Shown piece after piece: positions 10,798 to 20,708 of a stretch of 25,179 nucleotides of DNA. A program made the position numbers and the translations under genes. The notes below the pieces were generated by a model. The model saw only the letters and a program-made list of their open reading frames with translations, ran no database searches and was not told where the DNA came from. Position 1 is the stretch's first letter; every line of letters starts with the position of its first letter. This DNA comes from Pleurotus djamor (taxonomy: Eukaryota > Basidiomycota > Agaricomycetes > Agaricales > Pleurotaceae): positions 5,380-30,558 of the forward strand of contig JAPEVF010000554.1 of NCBI GenBank assembly GCA_029747585.1, written 5' to 3'.

Positions 10798-11619
10798 GAC
10801 TGATGTAAAACCAGCGCAAGTTTGTGGGGGAGCAGTACAATACGTCGACCAATATTTATACGCAAATTCAAGAGTCTTTTCTGAAGAAAATATAGCTCAT
10901 CGAAACGGCAGCTATTGAAGTGGGCTCGACGACGTGTCCAAGACCATGGTCAGGCGGTACAGCCAGATGAGCAGGTTTTGCGAACGTCGGCATGACAAGT
11001 ACCACAGACCTGAGGAGTGCCAGGATCTGAGTCCGGTCCCTCAGTACATGGCGCCGCTGATAAACCAGGTTCGTCGCTGCTCGGAAGAATATTCCTGAAA
11101 TAGAGGAACTCCACAACTTGGCGCGCATCGAAGAGCAATATCGCACACTTTCAAGTGAAATGAACACCAAAATGCACGTGTATTCCAGCACATCGATACC
11201 AGGGAAACGGTCTAATCGCTTCGGTGAATTGAGGAGACAAGGACAAGACAAAATACGGACTGTTCAAGAAAGCAATCCCCCAAAGAGTAATAGAGCACCC
11301 GGATGTTCTTTCTTTTTTACCACTCGACACATAAAGCGGGGAGGAACTGCAGTAAACCCCAGCCCTGAATATCTTGTAGTGGGTTTGACATGGTGGTTGG
11401 TGGTATGGAAAGACAAGTGTTTGGGCGCTTGTCAACTTGCCATGGCGGCTCAGTCAAGGCCAGAGTGAAGAATTACGTGGATCTCCTTGATAGCACATAT
11501 ACAACAGTTCAAACGCTAAAGCTAAGCAATATTTTAAAGGTAAGGATCCCCTTAGTTTCCACCAGTCCAGCTGTGAAAGCAATTAGGGATAGGCTCGAAG
11601 AATTGACATGAGTTGCAAC
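10798..11619. other. Intergenic spacer between LPMO copies B and C
   Basis: 822 bp. The left end is the copy B promoter. The rest contains several chance-length open frames on both strands, none with codon structure, splice sites or motifs I can support. Confidence 0.5.
10853..10860 (-). promoter_or_regulatory. TATA box of LPMO copy B
   Basis: TATAAATA on the minus strand, 56 bp upstream of the start codon at 10797, identical to the octamer before copy A. A GTGGGG motif at 10824-10829 lies just downstream of it. Confidence 0.7.
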
Positions 11620-12690
11620 TTACACGGCTGGTCCAGGAATAGGGTATGCGCCGGTGTCTACGCGATACTTAGTTGGATCATCTCTCTACAAAGGCGCATG
11701 TCAACTCACTGGTGTAAGCATCGTACACAATGCCCGGCGTCGTTGCAGTGTAAGCCCCAGGGAATGACACAAAGGACGTAGGGAAAGCCGTTCCTGATCC
11801 AGTCACCTGCACCTGGATGCAAGAGGGGTAGGCCTGTGCTCCAGGGTACGAATAAGCAGCGTGGAGAGCGATGCTATTGAAACGTTAGTCGCAACGCTGC
11901 ATCGATGAGGAGTATAAAACACTGACATTTCATGACGGATGATGTATTGGCCAGGCTGGAGGTTGCGGGGAATGGTGAAAGTGTAGATGCTATTGTTTGC
12001 GGTCAAAATATCTGTAGCAGCCCATTTTCCATCTGCAGTCTTTCCAGACTCGTCGACCTTGAACCAAACAGCACTAGCGAACGATGAGCCAACTGAAGCG
12101 ACGACGAAGCGAGAGGAGGCATTACCTAGTGCCAGGACTCCACTGTGTAACATCACTAGGAGCGCGTGCCATGTAAGTGATTATAGGACCCTGTAGATCG
12201 CTTATGAGACTGGCCCGAAAGTTTTTTTCGGGTTGGAGATACTGACCATATGGGTGTCTGGCCAGGTAGTCCAGTTCAAATGTACGGCGGACCCTGCAGC
12301 GACGGTGGCATAGATGGGAGCTGGGGCAGAGCCAATAACGCCGCCCTCACTCCAGCCGTTGCATTGGACACTGTTTGAGGTCATGTAAGCTGCCTTTCTT
12401 CATGTGTAGTACGCTAGATTAGACCTACTCGATGAGGGAGAGATCGGTGATTGGCCCTGAAAAACACTAATGGTGAACATTCATCCAGAAAGCATTATCC
12501 CTCCGAGCGTACCGTTTCCAGGAATCTTACGGACGATACGTTGAGGCGCAGGGTTCAAATACGGATCAAGGTTGGGAAGGTAGCCCGTGTATGTACCTCC
12601 CGGAACGACAACTTCTTGGACGTATCCATGGCTGACGACTGAGCTAATGGACGCGAAGAGCGCAGCTAGCCCGAGAATCGCTTTCACCAT
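11620..12690 (-). CDS. AA9 lytic polysaccharide monooxygenase, array copy C (three introns fewer)
   Basis: Third LPMO of the array. Seven exons: 12690-12513, 12456-12429, 12370-12247, 12190-12126, 12073-11927, 11873-11710, 11657-11620; 744 nt, 247 aa. Signal peptide 1-20 ends at VVS; the mature chain starts with His21 (HGYVQEVVVPGG). Copper ligand His109 in DTHMGPIITYM (Met replaces the Lys of A and B), active-site His in RHEIIALH, axial Tyr196 in QAYPSC, ending at YPIPGPAV. Exon 6 is 164 nt, exactly the sum of exons 6-9 in copies A and B (17+23+105+19), so three consecutive introns are absent without any indel. The ATG was chosen because MVKAIL begins a clean signal peptide although the frame is open further upstream. 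The nearest TATA-like word (12969-12975) is about 280 bp upstream, unlike A and B. Confidence 0.96.
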
Positions 12691-13941
12691 AGTTGTAGGA
12701 AGATGGGGATTAGTGAGAATGTGGTATTGTACTTCCTTCCGCACAATCTTGAGCTTTTCATGCTCGCGATGCGCGACCGCGGAGAAATGGCCCCATACGA
12801 GAAGCATAACAGTTTAGCGAACCCATCGGCAGTAGCGACATTGTTGATCACCTCTTTGCTCAGTGATTTGCTAGCCACGGGTGGGGGACGGAGTTTTCAG
12901 CACAAGTCGTTCGGCGTAAGAATCAAGATTGACGGCTTTGAGAAGATAGGATGCTACCCGTCCGGAACATATATAGCTTTGGTGGAGCATCAAAGAGATA
13001 GAAACAGTCCGAATAGATCAGGATAGCGGAAAAGATGTTCGATGAACCTCGCTTTTAGAGAAGACGAAGCTTTGGGGCGATGCACGCTAGGGAGGAGGGG
13101 CATGAGCTTGCTGTCATACTCAGATTTTGGGTGAAGGAACCTCGTACCTCACTCACCATGGCGAAGTCAAGCCTATACCGTCAATTCAGTCTTGACTGAA
13201 CGGAAAAACCTGCATTATAATATCGGAAAAAAGGCTTATCCGTAACCGAGGTTTAAGGTTGACGGAGAGTGATTGGGTATGGTATGACGAAATGAGCGAT
13301 TTCGTATCACCGCAGTACCTTTTTGCGGATTGCGACATTATCATATGTCCCTGATATCGGGTTCATGAGGTATAAACTATCTCAATTGGGGTCAATTGGG
13401 GTGAGCGAGCAGGCAACAGGCGGGCCGTTCAACAGCATGGATACGTGGGTAGACTCAGTCTGGAGCTCTAAGATCCGAGGCGTAGGTCTTCCTGAGGACC
13501 AAGCAGCGACGCGGTGAAAAACGCCACAGGACGAGGAAGAGTTACAATTTTGAATTTGAGACACAAAGATCCAAGGTTGTTGGAGTTCAAAGGAATTGGC
13601 AGTGAGCAATTCCTGAGATCCTGGTCGTCATTGGCCGTTCCAATGCGTCGAAGCAGTTCAAAGAGGATAGAAATAGAGTAACAAGTTCAGGAAAGAATCA
13701 AAGTTGGTGCGGAAACGGTAGGAGAAAACGAGCGGAAGCGCCCGATGGCACAGCGAACAAGCCCTGGCTATTACCCCTATCAAGCCCCTCGGTTCGTTCG
13801 ACTTACTCATCCTGACTTGCGTCTTCGTCATCATCGTGTAGAGGCAAAGGAAGAACTATTTCCCCAGTAAATCAGAGCTGTACATAAGCAGACCAGGTGG
13901 TGAGAACGAGTCCGCATCTGCCTGCCCATTTCAACTCAACC
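12691..13941. other. Intergenic: divergent region between LPMO C and the dehydrogenase
   Basis: About 1.25 kb with no supported gene, serving as the upstream region for both LPMO copy C (minus) and the MDR dehydrogenase (plus). A GTGGGG CreA-like motif lies at 12881-12886. A 10-bp tandem pair tcaattgggg occurs at 13382-13401. Open frames here lack splice logic or motifs. Confidence 0.5.
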
Positions 13942-15141
13942 ATGCCAACCCATTCTGCAGTAGCAACAACTTCAGTCGGAGTCTTTGAAGAGATACAAGT
14001 GGAGACTGAGAAACCTGGTCCAGGGGAGCTTCTTATACAGCATTCATATGGCGCGATGATAGCTTTTGACACGTACCAAGTGGATCTTGGCTACTTCGTC
14101 GAAACTTATCCTCACATATTGGGATTCAGTGCCTCTGGCGTCGTCGCTGACATTGGATCCGGTATCACCGATCTCAAAGTGGGGGACAGAGTTACTGCTT
14201 TCACCTTTCACGGGTCGCAATCCAAAGCTTTGCAAGAATACAGCATCCAGCCAAGAAGTGCTGTTGCAAAGGTTCGCCATTCATCGCGCACCGTTACCAT
14301 GTCTTAAACTCATCACTTCACTTACTCGTATAGATTCCCCAGGCACTCGAGCTTGCGGAAGCTGCGACTATCCCAGATAACTTCGTGACAGCCTTTTACA
14401 CAGTATTCAATCAACTCGGGCTCCCAATCCCTACCAAATTTCCTGTCCTCGAGCCGCCTCCACTAGCGTCCGTGCCGATCCTCGTCTATGGCGGTGGGGC
14501 CATCTCAGGTCAATATGCCATCCAAGTCCTCCACGCAGCAGGCTACAAAAATATCATCACAACTGCTTCGCCCAAGCACCATCGCTACCTTCGCTCCCTT
14601 GGTGCCGCCAACGNTTTTTGACTATCGAAGCGATACTTTGATCCAGGATATCGCTAACGTGACAAACACAGAGGACGGCAAGGTTCAATACGCCATTGAC
14701 TCTATCACTTCTCAAGGCACGATCGAAATCATCTCCAAGGCCATCAACCCCTCTGGAACGTTGGCGCTTTTGTTGCCAATCAAAGAGGGGTCTTCAGTAC
14801 GAGGTGCACCCAATTCACGCATGGTATTCGACCTTCCAGAAGAGTGGAATGTTGTTCCCAAGGGTGTGAAGACAGTCTACGTCAGGACCTTCTTATATGA
14901 CCAGGTGACTTAGTTTGGAGTACGCACGGCTCTCACTAACACCTACACATAGGATGAGTTTCTCAAGGATAACCTCATGCCAAAGATTCTACCAGAACTC
15001 CTTGACTTAGGCCTCGTCAAGGCGAGTAAAGTGAAATTGATGGACCAAAATACTTTCAAAGATAGGGTTGGGGACGGGTTGGAGCTCTTGAGAAACAACA
15101 AAGTCAGTGGCGAGAAGGTTGTAGTAAAGATATACTCTTAG
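13942..15141 (+). CDS. Zinc-independent medium-chain dehydrogenase/reductase (ToxD/enoyl-reductase type)
   Basis: NAD(P)H-dependent oxidoreductase of the MDR superfamily. Exons 13942-14271, 14334-14904 and 14953-15141, about 362 aa. Seen: the GroES-like N-terminal fold with PGPGELLIQHSYGAM and LKVGDRVTAF; the Rossmann part ILVYGGGAISGQYAIQVLHAAGY, then TTASPKHHRYLRSLGAA and VFDYRS, the order seen in ToxD-like and polyketide trans-enoyl-reductase-like fungal proteins. The zinc-ligand motif GHE is replaced by LGFSASG, so no catalytic zinc is expected. The N at 14614 (before TTTTT) is an extra base that splits the frame; removing it restores AANVFDYRS. Introns are 62 and 48 nt. Substrate unknown. 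No polyketide synthase is adjacent in this window, so a biosynthetic-cluster role is not supported. Confidence 0.88.
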
Positions 15142-15353
15142 GACCATATAAAGCACCTTTCTCAGATAAAATATAATGCTATTCTTGATTGTGTCTTCTC
15201 GGATTTGCGCAGCCCCGCCCTCTTGGGAACGGAATTCAAGACGCCCTACAGACACCCCTCAAACACTCCTAATCCGTTTCACACACCCAGTCAGGCAGGA
15301 GTTGGCCGCGCGTCCAGCCAGCGTGCTGAATTCCATCTACCTACCCTGCCATC

Positions 15354-16402
15354 ATGTTCGTTACGCGTTCAGAATACGGTTTGTCGCTATACTGGTGCCT
15401 TAGGCCTTCAATTGAACCCAAATCATTGCACAGATCGAGGTGTCAACACGTTCTCGCCAGAGGGACGTCTCTTTCAAGGTATGTGTTCGTGTCACGCACT
15501 ATAGGTTCTAGCTGCTGGATATTCGTGGCAGTCGAGTATGCAATTGAAGCTATCAAGGTGCGCTAGGTACAACGATCGCCGTGATTTATTGCTCATATCC
15601 ATCCGTAGCTCGGATCGACTACAATTGGTGTCTCAACACCAAATGGCGTAGTGCTTGCCGTCGAGAAGCGTGTCCAATCCCCTCTACTCGAGTCCAGCTC
15701 CATTGAAAAAATAATGGAAATCGACAAACACATAGGCTGCGCAATGTCTGGTCTTGTTGCAGACGCGCGTACCATGATCGATCACGCCCGCGTAACAGCA
15801 CAAAACCACTCATTCACATATGACGAGCAAATCAAAGTCGAGAGTTGTACGCAGGCCGTGTGTGACTTGGCGCTGCGGTTTGGTGAAAGTGTGCATGACG
15901 AGGAGGCTATGATGAGTCGGCCGTTTGGTGTTGCGTTGTTGATTGCTGGTATTGATGAGTTGGGCCCGCAATTGTGAGTCTCGATCGTTCGGAAACATGT
16001 TACCTGAACTGAATATCTTCCTTTTTGTCTCAGGTATCACACGGATCCGTCAGGTACTTTCATGCGGTACGAGGCGAAGGCCATCGGGTCGGGCTCCGAG
16101 GCAGCGCAAAGCGAATTGCAGGACAAGTGGCATTCGGTACGTTCGTGCTCGCTCACATCCTAGAGTTCTGATAATAATACGATATCAGCAAATGACCCTC
16201 CAAGAGGCACAAATTCTGACCCTACGCGTATTGAAGCAAGTAATGGAAGAGAAGCTTGATCATCATAATGTCCAAGTAGCTCAGGTTGGTCGTCTTTCCT
16301 TGTATCATAGGCCTGTCTCACACGCTCTTCTAGGTAATACCAGGGAAAGGATTCGAGATCCTCAACGAGACACAACTCAAAGAAGTCATTGACTCCATGT
16401 AA
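15354..16402 (+). CDS. PUP2: 20S proteasome subunit alpha type-5 (PSMA5/Pup2)
   Basis: Structural alpha-ring subunit of the 20S proteasome core. Seven exons: 15354-15378, 15434-15478, 15532-15557, 15609-15973, 16034-16136, 16189-16284, 16334-16402; 729 nt, 242 aa, matching the family (about 241). Seen: the alpha-subunit signature [19 protein letters not shown], then [72 protein letters not shown] and the C-terminal [31 protein letters not shown] together with the gap-free order identifies alpha5 rather than another alpha subunit. The first three exons are only 25, 45 and 26 nt. It lies 212 bp downstream of the dehydrogenase on the same strand and converges on the Hsp70-like gene with 81 bp between stop codons. 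Confidence 0.97.
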
Positions 16403-16483
16403 TTATTGTACAAAACATGTTTCCTCTTGCTCCCTGAACGACCTGTTACGTCTGACTCCGCTTGAGGATTCTGGCTCCTCTGC

Positions 16484-18780
16484 CTATCGCCTAGCGTTCA
16501 ATGTCATCTCAAGAACTCTGACTTTAGCTTCCAAAGCTTCGTGTTTCGCTTCAAGAAGTCTATACTTCTCCTCCATTAAGATGAGTCTTTCTTCAGTTGC
16601 CGCTGTNGGGGGGTTTGGGTGGTACCGGGGGTCTAGGAGGGGAATTTGCGTACGGGTTTGGGGCGGGCATCGTAGTTGGCGGTGGTCCAAACATTCCTGG
16701 CTGTTGGTGGGGGTATGCTTCCCCTCCTTGTGGTGGGTACTGTCCAGCGTCAGGCCCATATCCACTAGAAGAACTAAAGTTGAAGGGGTTGGAGTTCGGT
16801 TGATTGAAATTGAATGTGTTGGAATGTGGGTTCGCCGGTTGGTTGAAGTTGAAAGAAGGTCGACCGCCCATTTGTGGTGGCTGGGGCATGGGGTTCGCGA
16901 CGTTTGGGCCACCGGTTCCAGGCTGGATTGGTTGTTCTTCGTGGCGAGCAACTGCCCAAGTTGAGGTATACGGATCATTAAAGGAAGGGAACTTCACTGA
17001 TTCATCGAAAACGAGTTCAGTGCTAAGACTTTGTCCACTTTGCTTTTCTGTAGCTGTCACAGTCACCGACAGTTTAGCATCGACGTCGAAGGTCACTTCA
17101 ATTATCACCGTTCCTCTGGGATTCGATGGTAAGTTCGCCAATTGAATTACGCCCGCTAATTTGCTGTCCTTTCCATCTACCTCATATATCTTGATGAGGG
17201 CGGTTGACTGATAGTCCATTGTAGTCGTCAAGGACTCAATCTTCTTGGCCGGGATCGTTGTATACCGCTTGACCACGGGTAGAATCACGCCGCCTTGAAC
17301 TTCAACTCTACGACGTCATGTCAGGACGACCGAATTGTGTCTCATAGAGAACCACCTACCCTAGTGATGTTGGTATCGCTGCTAAGACTAGAGTGTCCGA
17401 CAACATGGGGGATACGTCTCCTTGTTGTATCGCAGCCGCGCACGATGCGCCGTAGATCACAGCCTCGTCCGCGTGAATCCCCTTGTCGATATCCTTCCCA
17501 AAGAAATCCGTCACAAGGGAAATAATCCTGGGGATTCGACTGGACCCTCCAACCATGATGATATCATCCACCTTATCCTTTGATATGTTCCCCCGCTTGA
17601 GAGTCTCCTCAATAACAGGTATGACCAAATGGAAAAGGTCTTCGCAGAGGGCCTCAAATTGGTGCTGAGTGACGGAGACGCTGTAGTCGAGATCGTCTGC
17701 TAGAGTATCGATGTCGATGTACGCTTGCGAAGCGATGGAAAGATTGCGTTTTGCTACCTCGCAGGCGTTGCGTAGTCTCCGTAAGGCCCGCTCGTTACCA
17801 CGGATATCTACCACACATGATGAGCTAGAAAGGGTGGACACACACTGAAACGTACCTCTGCGATATCTTCGTTGAAAATCCTGTACACAATGCGCAACCA
17901 ACCTAGCATCGAAATCCTCCCCACCAACCTCGCTCGTCCCAGACGTTGCTCTGACATCGATAATGCCATTTTCTACGTTCAAAAGGGCAGCATCGAAAAT
18001 GCCTCCGCCCAAGTCCAATACCAATACCTCACGGGCGGGCTCCTCGTCACTGGGATTGGCTTTGGACTTGTACTTCTTGTGAACATAATTGATGCCCGCT
18101 GCGACAGGCTCTGTGATGACGTTCAGCACCGTCAAACCTGCGTTCTTGCCGGCACGTTCGATAGCTTTACGTTGGAATAGGGTGAAGAAACTAGGGGCCG
18201 TGATGACAGCGTTCGATATGTTTTCGCCAAGTCGAGAGCATGCTATCTCGCGAAGTTGGTTGAGGAGAGCTGAAATGATCTGCTCCGGGAGCTGAATATG
18301 CTTGAGCGACTAGCGAAGTCAGAGATGATGGCGATGATAACTCACGAAATAGGTTGCTTGACCACGATACTCAGCCAGGACGTGCGTGGTCCCGTCGTAT
18401 GATTGAACTTGGTAAGGAACTTGGGAGTTCGCCCGTCGCGCCGCATCTGCATCGATACCTACAAGCCTCTTGACGTTGAATATGCTGGGTCAAGTAGATA
18501 CATATCAGCCGTTCATCATTTGAAATTTAAGCTGGGACTGACGTGTTTTTCGCATTGCGGTAAGCCCTGTTCTTGGCTGCTTCGCCGACAACAACCTCCG
18601 CACCAGAAAAGGAGACGAACGATGGTGTCGATTTGCTCCCATCGTCGTTGGAGAGGATGTCGACATGAGTTCCTCGCCAAATTCCTACTCGACTGCGAGA
18701 CAATCAGCCAGGTTTGAAGATGAACACATTAGTTGATCTCACCAGGATGTCGTCCCTAAATCAATACCAATGGTAGTCAT
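16484..18780 (-). CDS. Divergent Hsp70-family protein with lidless substrate domain, low-complexity tail and coiled coil
   Basis: Exons 18780-18743, 18692-18543, 18484-18346, 18300-17856, 17807-17360, 17307-16484; about 680 aa once the extra N at 16607 is dropped. The ATPase domain (1 to about 385) is clear: TIGIDLGTTSC, FNVKRLVG with the catalytic Lys, ITEPVAAGINY, LDLGGGIFDAALL, VGGEDFDARLV, GNERALRRLRNACEVAKR, VGGSSRIPRI, DEAVIYGA. The beta-sandwich peptide-binding part follows (about 407-506: GGVILPVVKRYTTIPAKK to PRGTVIIEVTFDVDAKLSV). The usual helical lid and a terminal EEVD or HDEL are absent. Instead there is an Asn/Pro/Phe/Gly-rich stretch (about 530-640) and a C-terminal heptad coiled coil (about 643-675, EERLILMEEKYRLLEAKHEA onward). 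No signal peptide, so cytosolic. Oddities: Ile replaces the Thr of GGGTFD, and the linker DLLLLD reads DTLVLA. Probably a paralogue, not the main Hsc70. Confidence 0.92.
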
Positions 18781-18959
18781 AGTTCGGTGACTCCATCATC
18801 CTGAGCGCGCTAGCCGAGTACTGCACAGACGCACAATCAAACAAGCGTTGACGAAGGTACGCATGGGAACATCAGCGAAACAAACCTTCAATTATTCGGC
18901 TAGTAAACGCAAGGATATTTGTGCAAAACCTCGTCCACCTTGCGGTGGTCCAGGTCAAA

Positions 18960-19031
18960 TAGCAGCAACTGGTTTCGATCCAGTGACCTCGGGGTTATGG
19001 GCCCCGCGCGCTTCCCCTGCGCCATGCTGCT
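18960..19031 (-). tRNA. tRNA-iMet(CAU): Initiator tRNA-Met (CAU), copy 2
   Basis: Base-for-base identical over 71 nt plus discriminator A to copies 1 and 3, with the same cloverleaf and initiator features. The flanks are unrelated to those of the other copies. A T4 run on the minus strand about 30 nt downstream (plus-strand aaaa near 18925) may end transcription. Confidence 0.97.
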
Positions 19032-19451
19032 GTTACTACGGTCAATGAGCTTGACATATGTGGCTGGATAGTAGTAAATATAGAGTATGCGGATTTTTAA
19101 CGGTTCCTGAGACACCATGGCCTACCGGGGATGATATTTCATTCCTCATTAGCGTGGGCAACGAGGACAGAAAAAGAAAAGATTCGAAATGGATAATATT
19201 TCGATCCTTTAATATTCTCTCCAAAGCTTAGAAGGATGCTTAAATAAGATCTAGCCTACGTTCTCATGGACTGTGTCATATACCAGGTTAAAATTCTCAT
19301 TCAAACTACAGGCGAAGAGAATACAAAGTGAGAATACAAAGTGGCAGCTAAATGTCCAAAGTATGCGAAGGCAGCGAAGAGGGAATGGAGATTATAATGA
19401 TACACGTGTATGAAGAGTCCGTGCTCTGATGTTAGGTTTTTGCGAGGAAGT
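19032..19451. other. Intergenic, with 13-bp tandem pair
   Basis: No gene supported. It is AT-rich and includes the 3' flank of the lectin gene. The 13-mer gagaatacaaagt is duplicated in tandem at 19317-19342. Confidence 0.5.
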
Positions 19452-20708
19452 TTACTGGGTCCAAATTTGGTTGGAGTTTCCATCGGTGCATTGCCAAGTT
19501 TGCAACTGGTTGCTGTTCGCGAGGTTGCCATTGGTCAAATCGAGGCATTGACCTTGTCCTTCAACAGCGACGCGGAGGTCACCAGTGTAGTACCATTGCT
19601 GAGCGGGGAGGTTATCGAAGCAAGTCCAGATCTTCATGCCGATACCATTTCCGGGTGCTATACTCTTGGTCAGGAAACGTGGAATGGAACGAGGGGTGTG
19701 CGTGAGCTTACCTGTGCCTGCATCTAAGCAGAAGTTGGTGCCAGCGAGTTGGACTTTAGTACTACCGCTGTTGACGACCCAATTCTGGGCACCAGATCCA
19801 TTGCAATCGTAACTGTTAAATAGAACGGGGGTTCAGAAAGATGGCTGGTTTTGAAAAGAATGGAGAAACGAACATTTGGACAGGGGTACCATTGGCGACG
19901 ACACCACCTCGAACGTCAACGCACTTGCTCTTATTGCCGTTGGGGTGCAATTGAATGAAGGGCTTAGGTGTCGAGGTAGGGGGAGTTGATGTCGTAGATG
20001 AAGCTGAGGTCGACGTAGGAGGTACGCTCGAAGNTGCGGAGGANGAGGATGTGGGGCCAGACGAGCCAAGCGTCCAAACCTGATTNANNTTGTTGTCGCG
20101 ACATTGCCAGGTTTGAACGAAAGCTCCATTGGCAACGTTTCCCTTGGAGTCATCGAGACAGAGGCCTAGGAGGCAAATGAGAGGCAAATGAGATGGTTGT
20201 GTATAAGAGAAAGTAATATGACATTACNTTGACCCTCGAGCGCGATGCGATTGTCTTGGGTGAGGTACCATTGTTGAGCGGGTAGGTTAGCATAGCATTG
20301 GTAGATCTTCATGCCTATTCCATTGCCTGGCTCTGAAGAAAGAGGTTAAGAAGATTGTCATAATATGGAAAAGGAATTCGACGTACTGGAGCCGGCATCG
20401 AGGCANAAGTTTGTACCAGCGAGTTGCACTTTCGTGCTTCCTGATTGTACCGACCACTTCTGCGCACCAGTACCGTTACAATCGTAGCTAGAGATAATTT
20501 ATCAACGGAATGTTCATGAATAGTCGGGGGNGACTTACATTTGAACAGGAGTGTCGTTGGCTACAACGCCTCCCTTGACATCGAGACACTTCGCCTTGTT
20601 CCCATTAGGATGGATCTCAGACGAAGTAGCTTGTCGGGGATAGTGAAGTGTGAGTGCAGAGGCGGAGTAAGCNCCAAGGGTTGCGAGGAGGCAGCTCTTG
20701 ANGAACAT
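19452..20708 (-). CDS. Secreted lectin with two ricin-B-type beta-trefoil domains
   Basis: Carbohydrate-binding protein; no toxin catalytic chain is present. Exons 20708-20539, 20487-20387, 20332-20228, 20165-19874, 19812-19712, 19657-19452; 975 nt, 324 aa. Signal peptide about 1-18 (two Ns here). Domain 1 (about 31-157) and domain 2 (about 197-324) each contain three QxW repeats: QKW, QQW, QVW and QNW, QQW, QIW, with paired motifs IHPNGNK, KCLDVKGGVVAN, YDCNGTGAQ and CLDAG. A Ser/Thr/Pro linker (about 159-194) joins them and is likely O-glycosylated. The two domains are alike along their whole length and share intron positions, so they arose by internal duplication. The start is MF, since the open frame upstream would spoil the signal peptide. 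A TATATAAA box lies about 85 bp upstream. Sugar specificity unknown. Confidence 0.94.

Noticed and set aside
10946..11098. Small open frame of 50 codons on the plus strand (MVRRYSQMSRF..) in the LPMO B-C spacer, followed by a longer one from 11118
   Set aside because: Short, no recognisable family, no splice sites linking it to other open frames, and a spacer of this length yields such frames by chance.
13942..16402. A secondary-metabolite cluster anchored by the ToxD-like dehydrogenase
   Set aside because: No polyketide synthase, NRPS, terpene synthase, P450 or transporter lies in the window; the neighbours are LPMO and proteasome genes.
2564..16607. Calling RidA, the dehydrogenase and the Hsp70-like gene pseudogenes because of frameshifts
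   Set aside because: Each shift coincides with a single N next to a homopolymer, and the rest of each gene is intact with good splice sites.
19452..20708. Ricin-like toxin
   Set aside because: Only the sugar-binding trefoil domains are present; there is no ribosome-inactivating catalytic domain.
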